Below, in pieces: positions 62,181-64,000 of a stretch of DNA of 64,000 bases. The stretch spans positions 3,286,001 to 3,350,000 of the forward strand of contig OY763323.1 of the NCBI GenBank assembly GCA_963667375.1. The letters run 5' to 3'. Positions within the stretch are counted from its first letter, which is position 1. The number at the start of each line of letters is the position of its first letter. The notes under the pieces are model-generated. The model had not been told where the DNA came from, ran no database searches, and was given only the letters and a program-made list of their open reading frames with translations. This DNA is from G963556115 sp963667375. GTDB taxonomy: Bacteria; Planctomycetota; SZUA-567. A program made the translations under genes and the position numbers.

Positions 62181-63464
62181 ATGAATTGTGAAAGTCCTAT
62201 GTTTAAATCCTCGCAGCCATTAGATATACGCCTTATCAAAGGATCTATCTTTGATGCTGTTTCACAGCTCAGCAGTGCCATGATTGAGAGTGCCGAAGCG
62301 ATAGAACTGGTACTTCCCAATGTGATTAAAAACATCTGCTCTGTTCTGGATTTCAGCCGGGGAACCCTTTACACCTTAAACGAGGACGGAAGCTTTCTGG
62401 AAGCCTTTGCCGATTCGGATATCCCGGCCTCGGATCTTTCGCCGATAGCGATTGATGTTGATGAACCGATCGAGCTTATTGCCGAAGATATCGCCGATAT
62501 ACTTCCTGAAGATCACCCGGAGATCGCGATCAGCTCGCCTTTACTGCTCAATGAAATACCTTACGGCATTATCTGCTTTTATGGTGAAAATTCCGATTTC
62601 GAACCGGAAATACTCGAGATAGTGAACACCATCACCGAGCAGCTTACACTGGCTGTCTACTCCTGCTACTCAGAGTTCACCTCGAGTTACGGCAGTGATT
62701 TTGATATTCTTTCCGAATCACCGGAGGAGTACACCGATGCGGAACTCGTATCAGAGAGCACTCCCAACATGGTGGACTTCGCAGCATCACTCCAGATTTT
62801 GCGCGGCCTGGAGGGCGGTGGCGATTTCCATGACTTCATGCATCTTCCGAATAATAAACTCGCTATTACCGTCGGCAAGAGTTCAGGACGCGGCGAGAAG
62901 GTCGAGAATATTCTGGAATTCATTATACCCCAGATTCGCGAAGAACTCAGTAATAACCGTCCGATCCCGGAGGTTCTCTCAATTCTAAATGAAAAGATTA
63001 TCGAAAAAAGCGAACGCGGTCTGCTCGTCTCTATTGCTCTGATGATACTCAACACCCGTACCTGCAAGGTCAGTATCTGCCGTGCCGGCAGTGTTAAGAT
63101 GCTCCGTTTCAAAGATGCCAAACTCTCACTCTTTGAGGATGGCTTGGGACCGCACCTTGGGGCTTTTTCCGGGGTTAAGATCAAGGAAATCGAGCTGCAG
63201 TTTGCACCAAATGACTCTTTTGCGGTCATGACCGACGGTATTAACCGCATATCAGAGAGCTCAAATTTCTCTCTTGATCAGCTCACGCACAACCTGTCTC
63301 TATGCATGAAGGACAATCCTGACGCGCAAATTGCTGATCAGATTGCAGCGCTGCTCAAGGCCAGACACACCTCCTACACCCCGGAACTTGATATTACCGT
63401 ACTCAGTTTACAGCGCCTGCGTAAGCCAAAGTCAATCAGCCAGCGCCTCTTCGCTAAAAAATAA
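62181..63464 (+). CDS. GAF domain plus SpoIIE/RsbU-type phosphatase-like protein
   Basis: A 427-residue soluble regulator. Residues 38-165 look like a GAF sensor (VLPNVIKNICSVLDFSRGTLYTL...PYGIICFYGE); residues 200-412 are a SpoIIE-type PP2C phosphatase, with GGGDFHDF (212-219), VMTDGINR (D352) and PELDITVLSL (D404). The motif that is usually GDVSGHG reads GKSSGRG (231-238), so the metal-binding Asp is replaced by Lys 233. The other three acidic positions remain. It may thus be weak or inactive and serve as a binding protein. The start is ATG 62181; ATG 62199 with GAAAG upstream is an alternative. It overlaps plsY by one base. Confidence 0.82.
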   Translation: MNCESPMFKSSQPLDIRLIKGSIFDAVSQLSSAMIESAEAIELVLPNVIKNICSVLDFSRGTLYTLNEDGSFLEAFADSDIPASDLSPIAIDVDEPIELIAEDIADILPEDHPEIAISSPLLLNEIPYGIICFYGENSDFEPEILEIVNTITEQLTLAVYSCYSEFTSSYGSDFDILSESPEEYTDAELVSESTPNMVDFAASLQILRGLEGGGDFHDFMHLPNNKLAITVGKSSGRGEKVENILEFIIPQIREELSNNRPIPEVLSILNEKIIEKSERGLLVSIALMILNTRTCKVSICRAGSVKMLRFKDAKLSLFEDGLGPHLGAFSGVKIKEIELQFAPNDSFAVMTDGINRISESSNFSLDQLTHNLSLCMKDNPDAQIADQIAALLKARHTSYTPELDITVLSLQRLRKPKSISQRLFAKK

Positions 63465-64000
63465 TGACTAGTCTTAGCGGCATTTCAGCTTACACCCTAC
63501 TTCAAATTATTATTTTTGCCTATCTTATAGGTTGTGCCAACAGCGCCTACTACCTTACCAGAATTCTCCGTAAACAGGATATCCGTAACTTATTCAGCCG
63601 GAACGCCGGTGCCACCAATGCCGGCAGAGTGCTGGGGAAATGGGCGTTTATTACCGTTACCGCCTTGGATATCATTAGAGGTGCCGCTGCCGTAGCGCTC
63701 GCTGTCTATCTTTATGCTGCTCCTTCCGCTGCCGGTATCGCTCTGCTGACGGTTGTTATCGGACATATTCACCCTGTGCAGCTTGGTTTTCGCGGCGGCA
63801 AAGGTGCAGCTCCGCTCATTGGAGGTGCTCTCCTCCTGGCACTTCCGGCAGCCCTCTGCACGCTTCTGCTTTGCGCCCTGCTCTATCTGCTCACACGCTG
63901 CAAGCATCTCGCCGCCTTCATTTCCTTCGGCGTGTTTCCGGTAGAACTGCTGCTGCTGCATACACCTCTGGCAGTTGTTATTCCCGCAGCGCTCACCATC
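63464..64000 (+). CDS. plsY: Acyl-phosphate:glycerol-3-phosphate acyltransferase PlsY, cut by the window edge
   Basis: A membrane enzyme that starts phospholipid synthesis by acylating glycerol 3-phosphate with acyl phosphate. The frame is open for 179 codons to the window end. Motif 1 reads FSRNAGATNAGRVLGKW (usually GSGNIGATN), motif 2 TALDIIRGAAAVALA, and motif 3 GHIHPVQLGFRGGKGAAPLIG, with the phosphate-binding GGKG intact. The ATG overlaps the previous stop (TAATG), so the two are coupled. Confidence 0.9.
   Translation, partial: MTSLSGISAYTLLQIIIFAYLIGCANSAYYLTRILRKQDIRNLFSRNAGATNAGRVLGKWAFITVTALDIIRGAAAVALAVYLYAAPSAAGIALLTVVIGHIHPVQLGFRGGKGAAPLIGGALLLALPAALCTLLLCALLYLLTRCKHLAAFISFGVFPVELLLLHTPLAVVIPAALTI

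Overview
The window is an ordinary chromosomal housekeeping region of a Gram-negative bacterium. A Lol-type lipoprotein export pair (permease and ATPase) implies an outer membrane, and MurE carries the DNPR motif typical of meso-diaminopimelate-adding enzymes. Genes are dense, AT-moderate, and mostly on the minus strand. The phylum cannot be fixed by reading alone. The lysine-rich tails on several proteins, the acidic and basic N-terminus of the primary sigma factor, the broken ribosomal and cell-wall clusters and the odd fusions would suit a PVC-group bacterium such as a member of Lentisphaerota, but this is only an inference. No tRNA, rRNA or CRISPR array was seen.

Layout. 1-2.3 kb: a truncated PLP aminotransferase divergent from a LacI-type regulator, with two palindromes between them. 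2.4-4.4 kb: LolD-like ATPase and LolC/E-like permease. 4.8-5.5 kb: an unrecognised gene. 5.7-12.8 kb, minus strand: a translation cluster transcribed as EF-G paralogue, rpmE, prfA, prmC, ffh, rpsP. 13.2-17.8 kb: an orphan CbiM-type metal transporter, an MFS exporter behind a terminator-like leader, a cupin-like unknown protein and a zinc alcohol dehydrogenase. 17.8-20.0 kb: a gene desert holding the decayed body of an IS256-type transposase. 20.0-33.6 kb, minus strand: a long ribosomal protein, secY and rpoA operon that begins at rplD and ends at a strong terminator after rplQ; rpsJ, rplC, rpmD, adk and rpsD are absent from their usual places. 33.9-42.2 kb: a zinc-ribbon coiled-coil protein, rpoD, dnaG, gap and mgtE. 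42.4-55.5 kb, minus strand: a division and cell-wall cluster transcribed as rsmH, ftsL-like, ftsI, murE, murF, mraY, ftsW, murG, murC, ddl, ftsQ, without mraZ, murD, murB, ftsA or ftsZ. 55.7-59.4 kb, minus strand: a MoeB/ThiF-like E1 enzyme, a 731-residue lipoprotein-RDD-Maf fusion, and a single-copy FliF/YscJ-like ring protein. 59.5-64 kb, plus strand: a free-standing lipoyl-domain protein followed closely by a Ser/Thr kinase, a small membrane protein, a MEMO-family protein, a GAF plus SpoIIE-type phosphatase-like protein with an altered metal site, and the start of plsY.

How it works together. Most of the window serves protein synthesis, transcription and replication initiation, and peptidoglycan synthesis coupled to division. 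The parts least explained by known biology lie at the right end: the FliF/YscJ-like protein with the Maf fusion next to the division cluster, and the lipoyl protein/kinase/phosphatase-like group, which could be a signalling unit. Several leaders carry hairpins placed to act as attenuators (rplD, the MFS gene, mgtE), and a 21-bp perfect stem lies between murE and murF.
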